Position numbers and translations under genes: made by a program. A stretch of 64,000 bases of DNA, from the NCBI RefSeq assembly GCF_035317345.1, contig NZ_JAYKTU010000003.1; one strand, 5' to 3'. Below the pieces are notes generated by a model. The model was not told the DNA's origin, did not search any database, and saw nothing but the letters and a program-made list of their open reading frames with translations. Origin of the DNA: Cellvibrio fontiphilus. Its GTDB lineage: Bacteria > Pseudomonadota > Gammaproteobacteria > Pseudomonadales > Cellvibrionaceae. Positions 26,033 through 35,182 of the stretch are shown in pieces; positions within the stretch are counted from its first letter, which is position 1; the number at the start of each line of letters is the position of its first letter.

Positions 26033-26536
26033 ATGCAAACCATTAACGCTTCTGTTGCTTTCCGTTCTGACGATGTTATTAACAGCTGGCCAACAGCCAA
26101 AGCATGGCCGATAGCACCCCAGACCTATTCGCAAAAATTCGAGACCTCGCTCAAACATTCCAATGCCACACAAAACGTTTATTTTTCCAATTTTTTTGAG
26201 TGGCAAGGTGCTGTGCGCGAGCGCTGGTTCTTTGAATGCATCTCTAATGACATGCTGCAAGATCAAGGCGTCTTTATTACCAAGCGCGCGCACAATGAGT
26301 ATTTAAAAGAGGCATTCCCGTTCCAGACGGTCACCTGTACGCTCAATGCGTTTAACATCCAGAAATGTTCGTTTTATTTGCTCTTTAGCTTTTATATTAA
26401 CGACGAGCTGGCATCGCGCGGGTATCAACAGATTGTTTTTGCCGACAAGCAAAAACGAATTGCACGCCTGCCCGACCAGATCATCCGCAAGATTAAAAAA
26501 TTTGAGCGCACTGACATCGACCTGGATGATCTGTAA
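26033..26536 (+). CDS. Hotdog-fold acyl-CoA thioesterase family protein
   Basis: 167 residues from the ATG at 26033, with GAGG 8 nt upstream; an in-frame extension to 25994 is not supported. The core NVYFSNFFEWQGAVRERWFFECISNDMLQDQGVFITKRAHNEYLKEAFPFQTVTCTLNAFNIQKCSFYLLFSFYI follows the pattern of 4HBT-type thioesterases that act near polyketide or acyl-carrier pathways (Y-F-x-x-F-x-E-W-Q/G-x-x-R-E). It ends in a basic segment. A strong terminator follows, so it is transcribed separately from the response regulator 280 bp downstream. A role in making an acyl signal for the adjacent sensor kinase is speculation. Confidence 0.72.
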   Translation: MQTINASVAFRSDDVINSWPTAKAWPIAPQTYSQKFETSLKHSNATQNVYFSNFFEWQGAVRERWFFECISNDMLQDQGVFITKRAHNEYLKEAFPFQTVTCTLNAFNIQKCSFYLLFSFYINDELASRGYQQIVFADKQKRIARLPDQIIRKIKKFERTDIDLDDL

Positions 26537-26620
26537 TAACCGTCCCCCTATTGCGCAGCGACAACCCGGCATAAGAACATGAGAAGGGTATATTTATAAA
26601 TATTTGTTGTAATCCAGTCA

Positions 26621-26662
26621 CAACGTCCTGGCCGCTGGCTGTTGCCGGGGCGTTGCTTTTCT
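26621..26662 (+). terminator. Rho-independent terminator
   Basis: A 12-bp stem (CAACG plus TCCTGGC, paired with GCCGGGG plus CGTTG, with G-T pairs) and an 11-nt loop is followed by TTTTCTT. It ends the thioesterase transcript. Confidence 0.72.
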
Positions 26663-26817
26663 TCCCATGCGCAGGGGCCGGACAAGGTTAATCCAGGCGA
26701 TAACTGTATAAAATCAGATCTTTTGTATATATTTAAGTTACGCAGCCAACATTAAGTAGCCAATAATAGCCACTATAGTGCCATCATCAACGCATTTGCC
26801 GATAACAGGACACCACC

Positions 26818-27801
26818 TTGAAATCCAGGATTCCGCTATTTTTTTATCCCGCCCAGATAGTGTTTATCGATGACAACCCTGATTTCCTTGCGTCACTGGA
26901 AATGATATTCGCCAGTGATTTCAACCTTAAGTTATTTGATGATACAACGCAGGCTCTGGCCTATATTAACGCGCCCAAACCCGACACCCAGCGCAACCAC
27001 AAGAAAAATACACCCGAGCTGTCAGGCGATTCGGACAAATGGGTTAAAAAAGTGCTCAACCACTCACACCTGAAAGGACGTAATAACGAGCGCGATATGG
27101 AGATATCGGTAGTAGTGGCTGACTTTTCCATGCCCGGACTGAACGGTATTGAATTGTGTAAAAAAATTACCAACCCGGCGATTAAAAAAATTCTACTCAC
27201 CGGCCATGCCACCCCCAGCGATGCTGTAAATGCATTTAATGAAAATATTATTCATTACTACATTAAAAAAAGTGATGACAACATGCTGGAGCAATTAACC
27301 AACGCCATTAATAAATTACAAAATGCTTACTTCCAGGATCTAACCAGCCACATTAAAGCTGAAGCCGTAGAAGTGAATACGCCATTTTTTGCCGATGCAC
27401 AACTGGCAGAGTATTTTCAAAATGTATGTACTGAACTTGATGTAAAAGAGTATTTTTATTTACCAAACCCCTCTCGTTTCACACTGCAAACAAGAGACAA
27501 CAATGAGTTACTGTGTTTGATTTATACCGAAGAGGACATTGCCGAGCACTTGAAAATTCTTGAAGAGGAAGACGCTCCCGCCGACCTTATCCAGCGTATT
27601 GGATCGCGCAATTTCATTCCGCTGTTTAATTCTGAAGATGGATTTTACGAACCGGAAAGCTTCAACCACAGCGTGCAGCTTTACCCGGCAGAACGGGTTG
27701 CAGGCAAAACTAATTATTATTGCGCGGTTATTCCCCAGCGGGAAAGCGCAGCAGCGCCTGCGACTATCACGCCAATTGCCAACCGAAGACAGTTGCACTA
27801 A
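26818..27801 (+). CDS. Response regulator with extended receiver domain and unknown C-terminal domain
   Basis: 327 residues from a TTG at 26818; no ATG lies near. The receiver has acidic D18-D19 (VFIDDNPDFL), the phosphorylation site D102 (VVVADFSMPGLNG), T128 (ILLTGHA) and K150. About 45 extra residues rich in K, N and D are inserted between the second helix and the third strand. Residues 190-300 form a C-terminal domain with no DNA-binding motif that I can see. Legionella LqsR and related quorum-sensing regulators have a comparable size and plan, but the match is by eye. The converging kinase gene (27828-29201) is the likely partner. Confidence 0.8.
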   Translation: MKSRIPLFFYPAQIVFIDDNPDFLASLEMIFASDFNLKLFDDTTQALAYINAPKPDTQRNHKKNTPELSGDSDKWVKKVLNHSHLKGRNNERDMEISVVVADFSMPGLNGIELCKKITNPAIKKILLTGHATPSDAVNAFNENIIHYYIKKSDDNMLEQLTNAINKLQNAYFQDLTSHIKAEAVEVNTPFFADAQLAEYFQNVCTELDVKEYFYLPNPSRFTLQTRDNNELLCLIYTEEDIAEHLKILEEEDAPADLIQRIGSRNFIPLFNSEDGFYEPESFNHSVQLYPAERVAGKTNYYCAVIPQRESAAAPATITPIANRRQLH

Positions 27802-27827
27802 CTCTGAAAGCGCAACATATACCTGTT

Positions 27828-29201
27828 TTATTTTTTAAAGGACAAGGTAAAACGGGTGTATTCCCCCAGCTTGGATTCACAATTAATACTGCCGCCAAAT
27901 GACTCCATCACTTTGCGGCAAAATGTCAGCCCCACTCCGGAGTTGCCACTGCGATCCTTGGTAGTAAAAAAGCGATCAAAAATATGCGGTAAAATCTTCT
28001 CGTCTATTCCCACCCCATTATCCAAAAACTCCAGGCGGTTACCTGCCTGGTCGGCAATAATAGTGATCTTGATACTGCCGCGCTCTTTACCGCGCAGGGC
28101 ATCCAGCGAGTTTTTGATTAAATTAATCAGCACGAAGGTAAGGAACTCGTTGGACGCAAGTACAACAAAATCTGATTTCACATCCACACTCACAATTTTT
28201 TCAGCGTCATTTTTATAAGGCACCCTGCTCACCGCTAACTCTACGCACTCTTTCATGGAGAAGTGCTTAAAATCTTTTTCGTTTAAATAGTGCGCGGTCG
28301 TTAATGCCATCAACATATCAATCGCATGATTGGCCTGCACCACCTCACGCTCAAGAATTTTGGCAGTGCGTCCCAAATGCACCAGCGTTTGCTCACTGAC
28401 CGGTTGGCGTAGCAGCCCCTGCTCACGCGCGAGATTGTAACCAGCAATCAGTTCCGGCAGGTGCTCGGTCAAAACTCTGGACTGTAATTTCAGCGAAGCC
28501 AGCGGTGTGCGCATTTCATGGGCGATACTCGCCACCAACATGCGTGAATCATCCATCGCGTGATAGCGCACCGTGGCCAGTGCAATCAACCCTAAACCCA
28601 CGGCGATAAACACTACACCGGGCGGGTAAAATTCAAAGCCGTAGTTACATAAATAATCTACCGCCGAGAGCGAAAAAATCAGCAGCGCCACACTGCAATA
28701 TTGCAGCTTGGTTTTCTCACCGGCTTGCACTAATTTTTGTTTGCGATAGGCAAGATACAACCCGTAAACCACCACAGTGCTGGTCTGCAACACATGCAGT
28801 ATGTGCAACATACCAGCCTTGGGATAAAAGCCCCAAAAATAATGGTAGTTGCCATTAATGACCAGATCCGTGGTGACATGAGTTGCAGCGAGAAAAATAG
28901 AAAAGATATAAGAGGCATAAACTTTGCGCTTATGGTTTTGCTGCCCCGTCAACTCCACCAGAAAATGAAACAAACTGGTCGGCAAAAATAAAATCAGCAA
29001 CCAGCCTAAATCAATCAGGTTTTGTGCCAGCTTTTCGTTTTCCACCTGAAACAAAATCGCCCATACAAACTGCCAGAAAAACGTGGTGATACACAGAATC
29101 AAAAACGCAGCCGTCACCCGGTTCAAACCTTTGGAGTGCGCGACATAAAGACCGAAGAATAAAAATAGAAACGCCACTATGGCGGGTAATATCGAATACA
29201 T
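27828..29201 (-). CDS. Multi-pass membrane sensor histidine kinase, LuxN/CqsS-like catalytic class
   Basis: 457 residues. Residues 1-215 hold six or seven transmembrane helices, as in HisKA_7TM-type sensors. H228 lies in ASIAHEMRTPLASLKLQ, followed by N-box NLIKNSLDAL, a DNGVG G1 box, IFDRFFTT and a C-terminal G2 region GNSGVGLTFCRKVMESFGGSI. The IAHEMR and GVGLxFCxxVMxSFGG pattern is what I associate with CqsS, LuxN and LqsS-type autoinducer kinases. It is not a hybrid kinase. The convergent response regulator ends 26 bp away. The ligand is unknown and no CqsA/LqsA-type synthase is in the window. Confidence 0.87.
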   Translation of the reverse strand: MYSILPAIVAFLFLFFGLYVAHSKGLNRVTAAFLILCITTFFWQFVWAILFQVENEKLAQNLIDLGWLLILFLPTSLFHFLVELTGQQNHKRKVYASYIFSIFLAATHVTTDLVINGNYHYFWGFYPKAGMLHILHVLQTSTVVVYGLYLAYRKQKLVQAGEKTKLQYCSVALLIFSLSAVDYLCNYGFEFYPPGVVFIAVGLGLIALATVRYHAMDDSRMLVASIAHEMRTPLASLKLQSRVLTEHLPELIAGYNLAREQGLLRQPVSEQTLVHLGRTAKILEREVVQANHAIDMLMALTTAHYLNEKDFKHFSMKECVELAVSRVPYKNDAEKIVSVDVKSDFVVLASNEFLTFVLINLIKNSLDALRGKERGSIKITIIADQAGNRLEFLDNGVGIDEKILPHIFDRFFTTKDRSGNSGVGLTFCRKVMESFGGSINCESKLGEYTRFTLSFKK

Positions 29202-29273
29202 GGATTGTCAGCTGCATGAAGATTGAAGCTGAATTCTGCGCACTTGGCACCACTTTGTCATCTGTTAATAAGC

Positions 29274-29307
29274 ATAAAAAAACCTGATGCCGGGCCGGCA
29301 TCAGGTT
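29274..29307 (-). terminator. Rho-independent terminator of the subtilase gene
   Basis: An 11-bp perfect stem (AACCTGATGCC/GGCATCAGGTT) with a 5-nt loop is followed by a T-run on the minus strand, 22 bp after the protease stop at 29330. Confidence 0.87.
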
Positions 29308-29329
29308 TTGATCACACCGGAGCCTGTAC

Positions 29330-31567
29330 TTAAGGCAGAGTGAGCACCAAACGCTTCACGCTAATTGCCTTGCTTGCCGAACCGGTAAAACTTTCACCGT
29401 AGGAGAGGCTGGTAGTGCTAACGCTTATGCTGGTGGAAGTAATGGCATAGCCAGGTGCTTTTACCGTCCAGCTCAGGTTTTTGGTGGCACCGTCAGCAAT
29501 GCTGCCCGCACTTTGGGTTTGTGCGCCGGCTACCAGCGTGAAGCCCGCCGGTAAATTGATTTTGACGTTTACATTGTGCGCGTCCAAATCGCCGGTATTT
29601 TTCACCGCCACCGTGTAGGTGAAGTTGGTGCCGGTAAGCACACTCGCCGGTGCAGTGATGCTGTTGGAAAATACCGGGCCAGTAGCGGCGACAAAATTTT
29701 CCTCGGTTGCCAGCGAGAAGGGCTCGCTGCTCGCGCCATCAAAAGAGCTGCTGTAGGCATATACCTTGACGACAGCCGATTGAGTCGCTGTGGCTGCTAC
29801 CTGATGCACGTTGTCGCGCACGCTGGTGTCTGAATCCAACTGGCTATTGTTTGGTTCTGAATAAAGTTTCAAATCCAAATCCGACAGCGCGCGGAAACTG
29901 GTTGGCGTGGCGGCGTTGTTGTAATCCACATCGCGTTCCCACACCAGCGTTGCCTTATCGCCGTTATACATTGTGCCCTTGTAGAGCTTGAAGCTACCGG
30001 ATTGCCCTTTGGGTTTGACTGAACTGGCGAAAAAGTCGTTGCGATGGAAGTGAGCGTGCGCCAAATCCAGATAGCCCCAACCGTAGGTTTTGTTCCACTC
30101 TTTACCGGTTTTTGGACCGTCATCGGCAGTGGATTGGGTGTCGCTGTCCTCCCAGGAATCGGCGGTATTGATCAGCACCGCTTTGATGGAGCGCGGGTCC
30201 CAGTTACCGGCATCGGTCAATAAGAGTGTCGCTGCGCCGACTTTGGGCGCTGCCGAACTGGTGCCGCCCAGGTCGGAATAACCACCGGATGCGTTGCAGG
30301 TACGGGTTTGATTGCCCGGTGCAGACAGGTCAGGCTTTTTGCGGTTATCCACGGTTGGGCCACGGCTGCTGGAGGCGGTAATCACATCATCAGCGCGCGA
30401 CACTGTATTGTTGTCCGCCATGTTTGCCACGGTGAGGCCGTTGTAGTTGGTGGCCGGCACGGTCATGGTGTTGGTGCCAAAACCTTGATTGCCCGCTGAC
30501 TTGGCCCAGTTGGTGGCGTAATCAAACACCACACCATCCACAAAACGCGAGAGCGGATGCCAATCACTGCCGGTCGCATCGCCATTACCCCAGGAGTAGT
30601 TAATCACTTCCGGATCATCGCCCGCCGAGCGCAGCATCCAATCCGCACCGGCCATAGTGGTCGCTTCATCGCCGGCATTTTCCACCAGGATGGAATCCAA
30701 CCCAAAGGCCAAGCCGCGTCGGGTGGCATCGGTGCCCGCATACATACAGGCGACGCCGGTGCCATGATTGCCATTGCCCGCAAAATTTTCATAGAAGGTG
30801 TGAGTGTTCAGGCCGGTATGGGTTTCCAGCACGCCGTCATCGATCACACCCACATCCCAGATACCACCATCGAAACCGGTATTCCACCAGGTATCTGCAC
30901 CGAGCGATGCCGCCTGATTATCCAGCTCAGGTTTGCCTGGGGTGTTATAAATCACTTCCGCTACGCCCTGCAGCGCACCAATTTCTTTGAGGGATGACGC
31001 GGGGATAATCGCGCTGATGGCATTGGTGGTTACCAACTTTTCCTGCACCTTGGCACCCAAGCGGGTAATGGCATCCAACTGCGATTCCTGCACGCGGGCT
31101 ACCGCCAGTTCCGATTCGCGTGCAATTTCCTGACGCAGTTTGCGCATCAGGCTTTCACGCTGTTCATTGAGCGCGCGGATTTCTTTTTTATCGGCATCGG
31201 TAATGTACTGGGCCAACAATTTGCTGTGTTCGACTTCCTTGTCTTTGCTGGCCAGTGTTTCCTTGGTGAGATAGCGGTCGTAAATGCCGCGTACCCGCGC
31301 TGCCAAGTTGTCTATATCGCGCTCGTATTCTGCATTGAGCTTACGCGCGATGGCGCGCTGGGGTTGTTCGCCAAAAATAATGATCACCGGCAGCGACGCC
31401 TGTTCTGCAGCCATACGCTCCAAAACAGGGTCGATACGCACCACGGTGTCAATACGGGGAACTTCGGTTTTTTTATCCGCGTCTGCCAGAACTCCGCCAG
31501 CAGAACAGGAGATTGCAATCAAGATTGCATGAGTGAGTGGTTTAACAATAGCGTGAGACTTTTTCAT
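29330..31567 (-). CDS. Secreted subtilisin-like serine protease (S8)
   Basis: 745 residues with a signal peptide of about 29 residues (ISCSAGGVLADA). Residues about 45-215 look like an inhibitor-type propeptide with a coiled stretch. The catalytic domain spans about 230-510 with D243 (VGVIDDGV), H268 (GNGNHGTGVA), oxyanion N360 (KSAGNQG) and nucleophile S437 (GGTSSAAPK). The C-terminal part is beta-rich: a P-type region, then a DUF11/CARDB-like domain (YTVAVKNTGDLDAHNVNVKINLPAGF). It would be exported by Sec and released or kept at the surface. The C-terminus has no sorting tail. It is a single-gene transcript with its own terminator. Confidence 0.92.
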   Translation of the reverse strand: MKKSHAIVKPLTHAILIAISCSAGGVLADADKKTEVPRIDTVVRIDPVLERMAAEQASLPVIIIFGEQPQRAIARKLNAEYERDIDNLAARVRGIYDRYLTKETLASKDKEVEHSKLLAQYITDADKKEIRALNEQRESLMRKLRQEIARESELAVARVQESQLDAITRLGAKVQEKLVTTNAISAIIPASSLKEIGALQGVAEVIYNTPGKPELDNQAASLGADTWWNTGFDGGIWDVGVIDDGVLETHTGLNTHTFYENFAGNGNHGTGVACMYAGTDATRRGLAFGLDSILVENAGDEATTMAGADWMLRSAGDDPEVINYSWGNGDATGSDWHPLSRFVDGVVFDYATNWAKSAGNQGFGTNTMTVPATNYNGLTVANMADNNTVSRADDVITASSSRGPTVDNRKKPDLSAPGNQTRTCNASGGYSDLGGTSSAAPKVGAATLLLTDAGNWDPRSIKAVLINTADSWEDSDTQSTADDGPKTGKEWNKTYGWGYLDLAHAHFHRNDFFASSVKPKGQSGSFKLYKGTMYNGDKATLVWERDVDYNNAATPTSFRALSDLDLKLYSEPNNSQLDSDTSVRDNVHQVAATATQSAVVKVYAYSSSFDGASSEPFSLATEENFVAATGPVFSNSITAPASVLTGTNFTYTVAVKNTGDLDAHNVNVKINLPAGFTLVAGAQTQSAGSIADGATKNLSWTVKAPGYAITSTSISVSTTSLSYGESFTGSASKAISVKRLVLTLP

Positions 31568-31743
31568 GATGAGATCCTTCCAGATTAGTAACCAACATTT
31601 GGCACTGGAGTGCCGCTCCTTTAATGCATGAACCCTATGAGTTCAAGCAATGAGGCCATTATCGGTTAGGACAGAATGAAGCTCAGTATCAAAATCCCCC
31701 TGAAAATGTGAAATATTCACAACTGGCTTTGGAAACCGCGCAT

Positions 31744-32088
31744 CTACTTTAACGAGGGCGCAATACGTGCCGCCAGCAGAACCAGCGCAGCAAAACTTGC
31801 CAACAGCAACCAGCGTGTGCTCGCTTCAGAGTCATCGCCAGCAACAAAGTCCAGCCCTACAGGTGCTGTGGTTTTAACCGCAGCATGATGAACCGGCGGC
31901 TTGTCAGCGGCAGTTGGGTGCAAGTTGTCTGGAAACACGGCTCTACAATCACTCCCACCGCCAGACTCTTGGGCAACAGCTGCCTCACACCCGGGCTTAA
32001 CGCTGGGCGGGAGATGAGAATAGGCGGGTGATGCAAGAGGAACTAACAGAAAAATAACAAACAGGGGTAAAAGACTGGACCGGTTCAT
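31744..32088 (-). CDS. Small exported protein with C-terminal membrane helix
   Basis: 114 residues from the ATG at 32088, which has GGAG 8 nt upstream; a longer frame to 32172 lacks such a site. A signal peptide (LLPLFVIFLLVPLASPAYS) precedes a short polar region with two cysteines, and a C-terminal helix (WLLLASFAALVLLAARI) spans the membrane. The N-in/C-in plan leaves about 65 residues in the periplasm. No family recognised. It lies 656 bp upstream of nothing functional I can link it to. Confidence 0.6.
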   Translation of the reverse strand: MNRSSLLPLFVIFLLVPLASPAYSHLPPSVKPGCEAAVAQESGGGSDCRAVFPDNLHPTAADKPPVHHAAVKTTAPVGLDFVAGDDSEASTRWLLLASFAALVLLAARIAPSLK

Positions 32089-32300
32089 GTGCAGAACTCC
32101 TTTGCGAAACAGGCACTTAGCCAACACAACAAAGGTAACCGGGCGCCCTGCCATCCGGCATAACGCAACCATCCCTGACCGACAAAACCACTGTTTCGCT
32201 CGCCCATCCCTGCAGGCGCCCTGCTACAGAAGCCACCATATACCAAGCAAATGATGAAAACTGTGACAAATTGTTGAGTGGTGTTGTGATTTTTTCACAT

Positions 32301-32327
32301 AAAAAAGCGACCGTTGGGGTCGCTTAC
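32301..32327 (-). terminator. Rho-independent terminator of the cyclase-lipoprotein transcript
   Basis: An 8-bp stem (AAGCGACC/GGTCGCTT) with a short loop and a T6 run on the minus strand, 28 bp after the lipoprotein stop. Confidence 0.83.
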
Positions 32328-32354
32328 AGGATAGATTGAAGATTAAGCTTATGC

Positions 32355-32792
32355 TCAATGGCGCTTTACGATGATCTCTGGGTCGAGTTCTTTACCATTA
32401 ACAATAACGCCGTAGTTGAATTTGAGCTGACCATTCTTGCGGTACTCCTCTACAAACTCGCGCTGTTCAAAAATCTCACTTGGCACTTCAATTCTAACCA
32501 CGCCGCCTCTGGATGGATTATCTATTTTTCGATTAGGACTTTTCTTATTCTTGAATGTTACTGTGAACTCATCCGGCCCAGCAAAAAGGATTTTTTGCCC
32601 TGGGGCAACAATAATTTCTTTAGCGGCCACAAACGGAATCCCGTTTTTATCAACACCAATACCCACAACCGCAGTATTGGTTCCAGCCATAGGATAAATA
32701 GTGTGATGATTTTTAACTTCCGAACTGATAGCTGAACAGCCAGTAACAATGAGAACACCACATAGCGCAATCAACTTGATAAAAAATTTCAT
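32355..32792 (-). CDS. Lipoprotein of unknown function
   Basis: 145 residues with a lipoprotein signal (LIVTGC, cysteine at 19). The mature part has cupredoxin-like or beta-sandwich character (VDKNGIPFVAAKEIIVAPGQKILFAGPDEFTVTFKNKKSP...GGVVRIEVPSEIFEQREFVEEYRKNGQLKFNYGVIVNG), but no copper ligands are evident. It is AT-rich like the 3' half of the cyclase gene that precedes it by 28 bp and probably shares its transcript and terminator. Confidence 0.72.
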   Translation of the reverse strand: MKFFIKLIALCGVLIVTGCSAISSEVKNHHTIYPMAGTNTAVVGIGVDKNGIPFVAAKEIIVAPGQKILFAGPDEFTVTFKNKKSPNRKIDNPSRGGVVRIEVPSEIFEQREFVEEYRKNGQLKFNYGVIVNGKELDPEIIVKRH

Positions 32793-32820
32793 ATTAAACC
32801 TCCCGGTTTATTAAATGTAG

Positions 32821-35037
32821 TTAATGAGTCCGATCAAATAAATCACTAAATCTTGGCTCCTTTAGTACACCAAAGTCAGGATTAGCGAGCAGCAATTTAT
32901 CTGAATACTCTGATTCGAGCAATTCTTTAACATAACTTCTTATTTTTGCATCATCTTTTTCAACAACAGCTACCCTTAGCTTACAATATAAAAAATCTAC
33001 ACTCTTTCCATCCAATCTGGAAGCAAAAGAGATAGCACTTTCTGCCTTAGATATTTCTCCAAAATAAGCCTGAGCAATAGCTAGATAGCGATAACTTTTT
33101 GCAAGATTAGGATTAATCTGAATCTCTTTATTTGCACTTTGAATGGCATTTTTAAAATAAAAATTAGCCAACTCTTCTTTCCCATGGATATATTTATAAG
33201 TATCAGCAAGATAAACCATAAACTGATAATTTTGAGGCTCAAGCCGTATAGCTTCTTTGTACGACAACAAAGCTTTTTCAAAATTTTTCGCCAAATAATA
33301 CATATTTCCAATATTTGCAAACACCTCACTATCAGGCTCAATTGATGCAGCCATATTGAGATATTCTGCAGCAGAATCAAAATTGGCCATTAGAAGATAC
33401 ATAGCAGCAATATTATTTAACGCCACAATATTTTGAGGAGTAATCCCAAGAATTTTTTTATAGACATCAACCGCCTCATGATACTTCCCATTCCTAAACA
33501 AAAAATAACCATAACCATCATACGCAATCCAGCTTTTAGGAAACTTTCTTATAGCTTCAAGATGAAGCTTTTCGGCCCTCTCTTTTTCACCAAGAATATT
33601 ATACACAGTGGCCAATTCGACTATTACTGCAACATCAACTGCATTAATAGAAAGAGCAGTCATAAGATATTTAACTGCATCGTTATACTTACCCATTTCC
33701 GAATAAATTCGACCTATAGCCTTATAAGCCTTCATTGATCCGCTATCTTGCTCTAAAGCAAGCAAGCAATACGTCTCCGCCTCATTTAACCAACTCGCAG
33801 TTTTAAGTTTTTCATACTTGAGCCGATAGGCCTCACAAAGCCCGGCATTTGCCAAAGAAAACTTTTCGTCATGAAGCAATGCAGTGTTAAATAGTTGCAC
33901 AGAAGAATCTATATTTTCATGCGACGATGGTTTTGCAAGATACTCCAACCCCTGCAAATAATAATCATAAGCCGTAACATCCCCCGTTAATCGCAAAGGC
34001 GCTGGGCGAAAGTTTTGTAAGTCAAATTCATCTGCCAAATACCTTGCAATCTCCCCCACCAACCTATCCTGCAGAATAAAAATATCCTGATAGGTGCCGT
34101 CCAGTTTTCCACCGGCGATTTGCACATTATCTTTGCGGCGAAATAAACGGTAGGCGATGCGGAGATTATCGCCGAGCCGCTGTACGCTGCCCTCCAAACG
34201 AATGGGAGCGCGAATACCTTCTTTGGAATCTACAATATAAACATCGCGCATATCTGCTAATTGCGAGCGCACCGCTTCGGTGATCCCGGCGGAGAAATAA
34301 TCGGCATCGGCTTTTTCATTCATTAAATTTTGGAAGTCGGCGATCTCCACATAGTTGGCGGCATAACCCGGCACCAACCAGCGCGGAACAAAATAAACAC
34401 CGGCGGCGATAAACGCGAGCACGCAGGCGGTTAATGGATAGCGATAGGCAACAATTTTTTTATTCATGCCGCGCAGAAAATAATGCAGGTGATCGCGCCA
34501 GGTAATGCCCGCCGGTTTGATAAGGTAAACGCGAATTTTTTGCTCGATATTTTTTAAGCTTTGCACCCCCAAGCGTTTGGCCGGCGCTGAAAGGCTGTAG
34601 CGAATATCATCATAGACAGTTTGCGAAATGCAGATACCATCGGCGACCGCGAGTGGTTCAAGGCGGGCGGCGATATTCACTGTGTCACCAAAAATAGCCT
34701 GATCACGCAGCGTGACCTCGCCTTTATGCAGACCAATACGGGTTTGCAAGCGCGGTAACTTTTTGTCGCGCAGTTCGTTGAAAGTTTGCAGATGTTGTTG
34801 AATGGCAATAGCGGCGGCAGTGGCTTTGGCGGCGGTATCAAAGCGAGCAAAAATAGCATCGCCAATACACTCCACCAACCGACCGTCCTGCGCCTCAATA
34901 TGCGCAAGCAAAATCTTGCGGTATTCGCCAAGCAATTCTATCGCCATTGCCTCATTGCGCCCCATAAGGCGTGAATAGCCGACGATATCGGTGAACATGA
35001 GAGTTTGTTCACAATGACGTGAATCAGCAGCAGCCAT
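32821..35037 (-). CDS. Class III nucleotide cyclase with membrane helix and TPR repeats
   Basis: 738 residues from the ATG at 35037; an in-frame TTG at 35100 is possible. Residues 10-175 form the cyclase domain: metal ligands D17 (LMFTDIVGYS) and D60 (GDAIFARF), and FGDTVNIAARLEP (117-129). The position that is lysine in adenylate cyclases is E56 (VECIGD), as in guanylate cyclases; the second specificity position is A115 instead of Asp or Cys. One transmembrane helix lies at about 200-220. Residues about 230-350 resemble a TolB-like N-terminal region, and at least eight TPRs follow. It is divergent from a Crp-like regulator. The 3' half of the gene is markedly more AT-rich than the 5' half. 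Confidence 0.88.
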   Translation of the reverse strand: MAAADSRHCEQTLMFTDIVGYSRLMGRNEAMAIELLGEYRKILLAHIEAQDGRLVECIGDAIFARFDTAAKATAAAIAIQQHLQTFNELRDKKLPRLQTRIGLHKGEVTLRDQAIFGDTVNIAARLEPLAVADGICISQTVYDDIRYSLSAPAKRLGVQSLKNIEQKIRVYLIKPAGITWRDHLHYFLRGMNKKIVAYRYPLTACVLAFIAAGVYFVPRWLVPGYAANYVEIADFQNLMNEKADADYFSAGITEAVRSQLADMRDVYIVDSKEGIRAPIRLEGSVQRLGDNLRIAYRLFRRKDNVQIAGGKLDGTYQDIFILQDRLVGEIARYLADEFDLQNFRPAPLRLTGDVTAYDYYLQGLEYLAKPSSHENIDSSVQLFNTALLHDEKFSLANAGLCEAYRLKYEKLKTASWLNEAETYCLLALEQDSGSMKAYKAIGRIYSEMGKYNDAVKYLMTALSINAVDVAVIVELATVYNILGEKERAEKLHLEAIRKFPKSWIAYDGYGYFLFRNGKYHEAVDVYKKILGITPQNIVALNNIAAMYLLMANFDSAAEYLNMAASIEPDSEVFANIGNMYYLAKNFEKALLSYKEAIRLEPQNYQFMVYLADTYKYIHGKEELANFYFKNAIQSANKEIQINPNLAKSYRYLAIAQAYFGEISKAESAISFASRLDGKSVDFLYCKLRVAVVEKDDAKIRSYVKELLESEYSDKLLLANPDFGVLKEPRFSDLFDRTH

Positions 35038-35182
35038 AGGCCGATAGCTCTCCGTGCGATAATAGGGGGGATTTGAAACCGAATTATGATCCTTGCCCAA
35101 CTAAAAGGGGCATAAGTAGTAGCGATTATTGTGGGTTTTGATGACAATAACAATCCATTTCTTCACCGGGAAGTACATCGCC

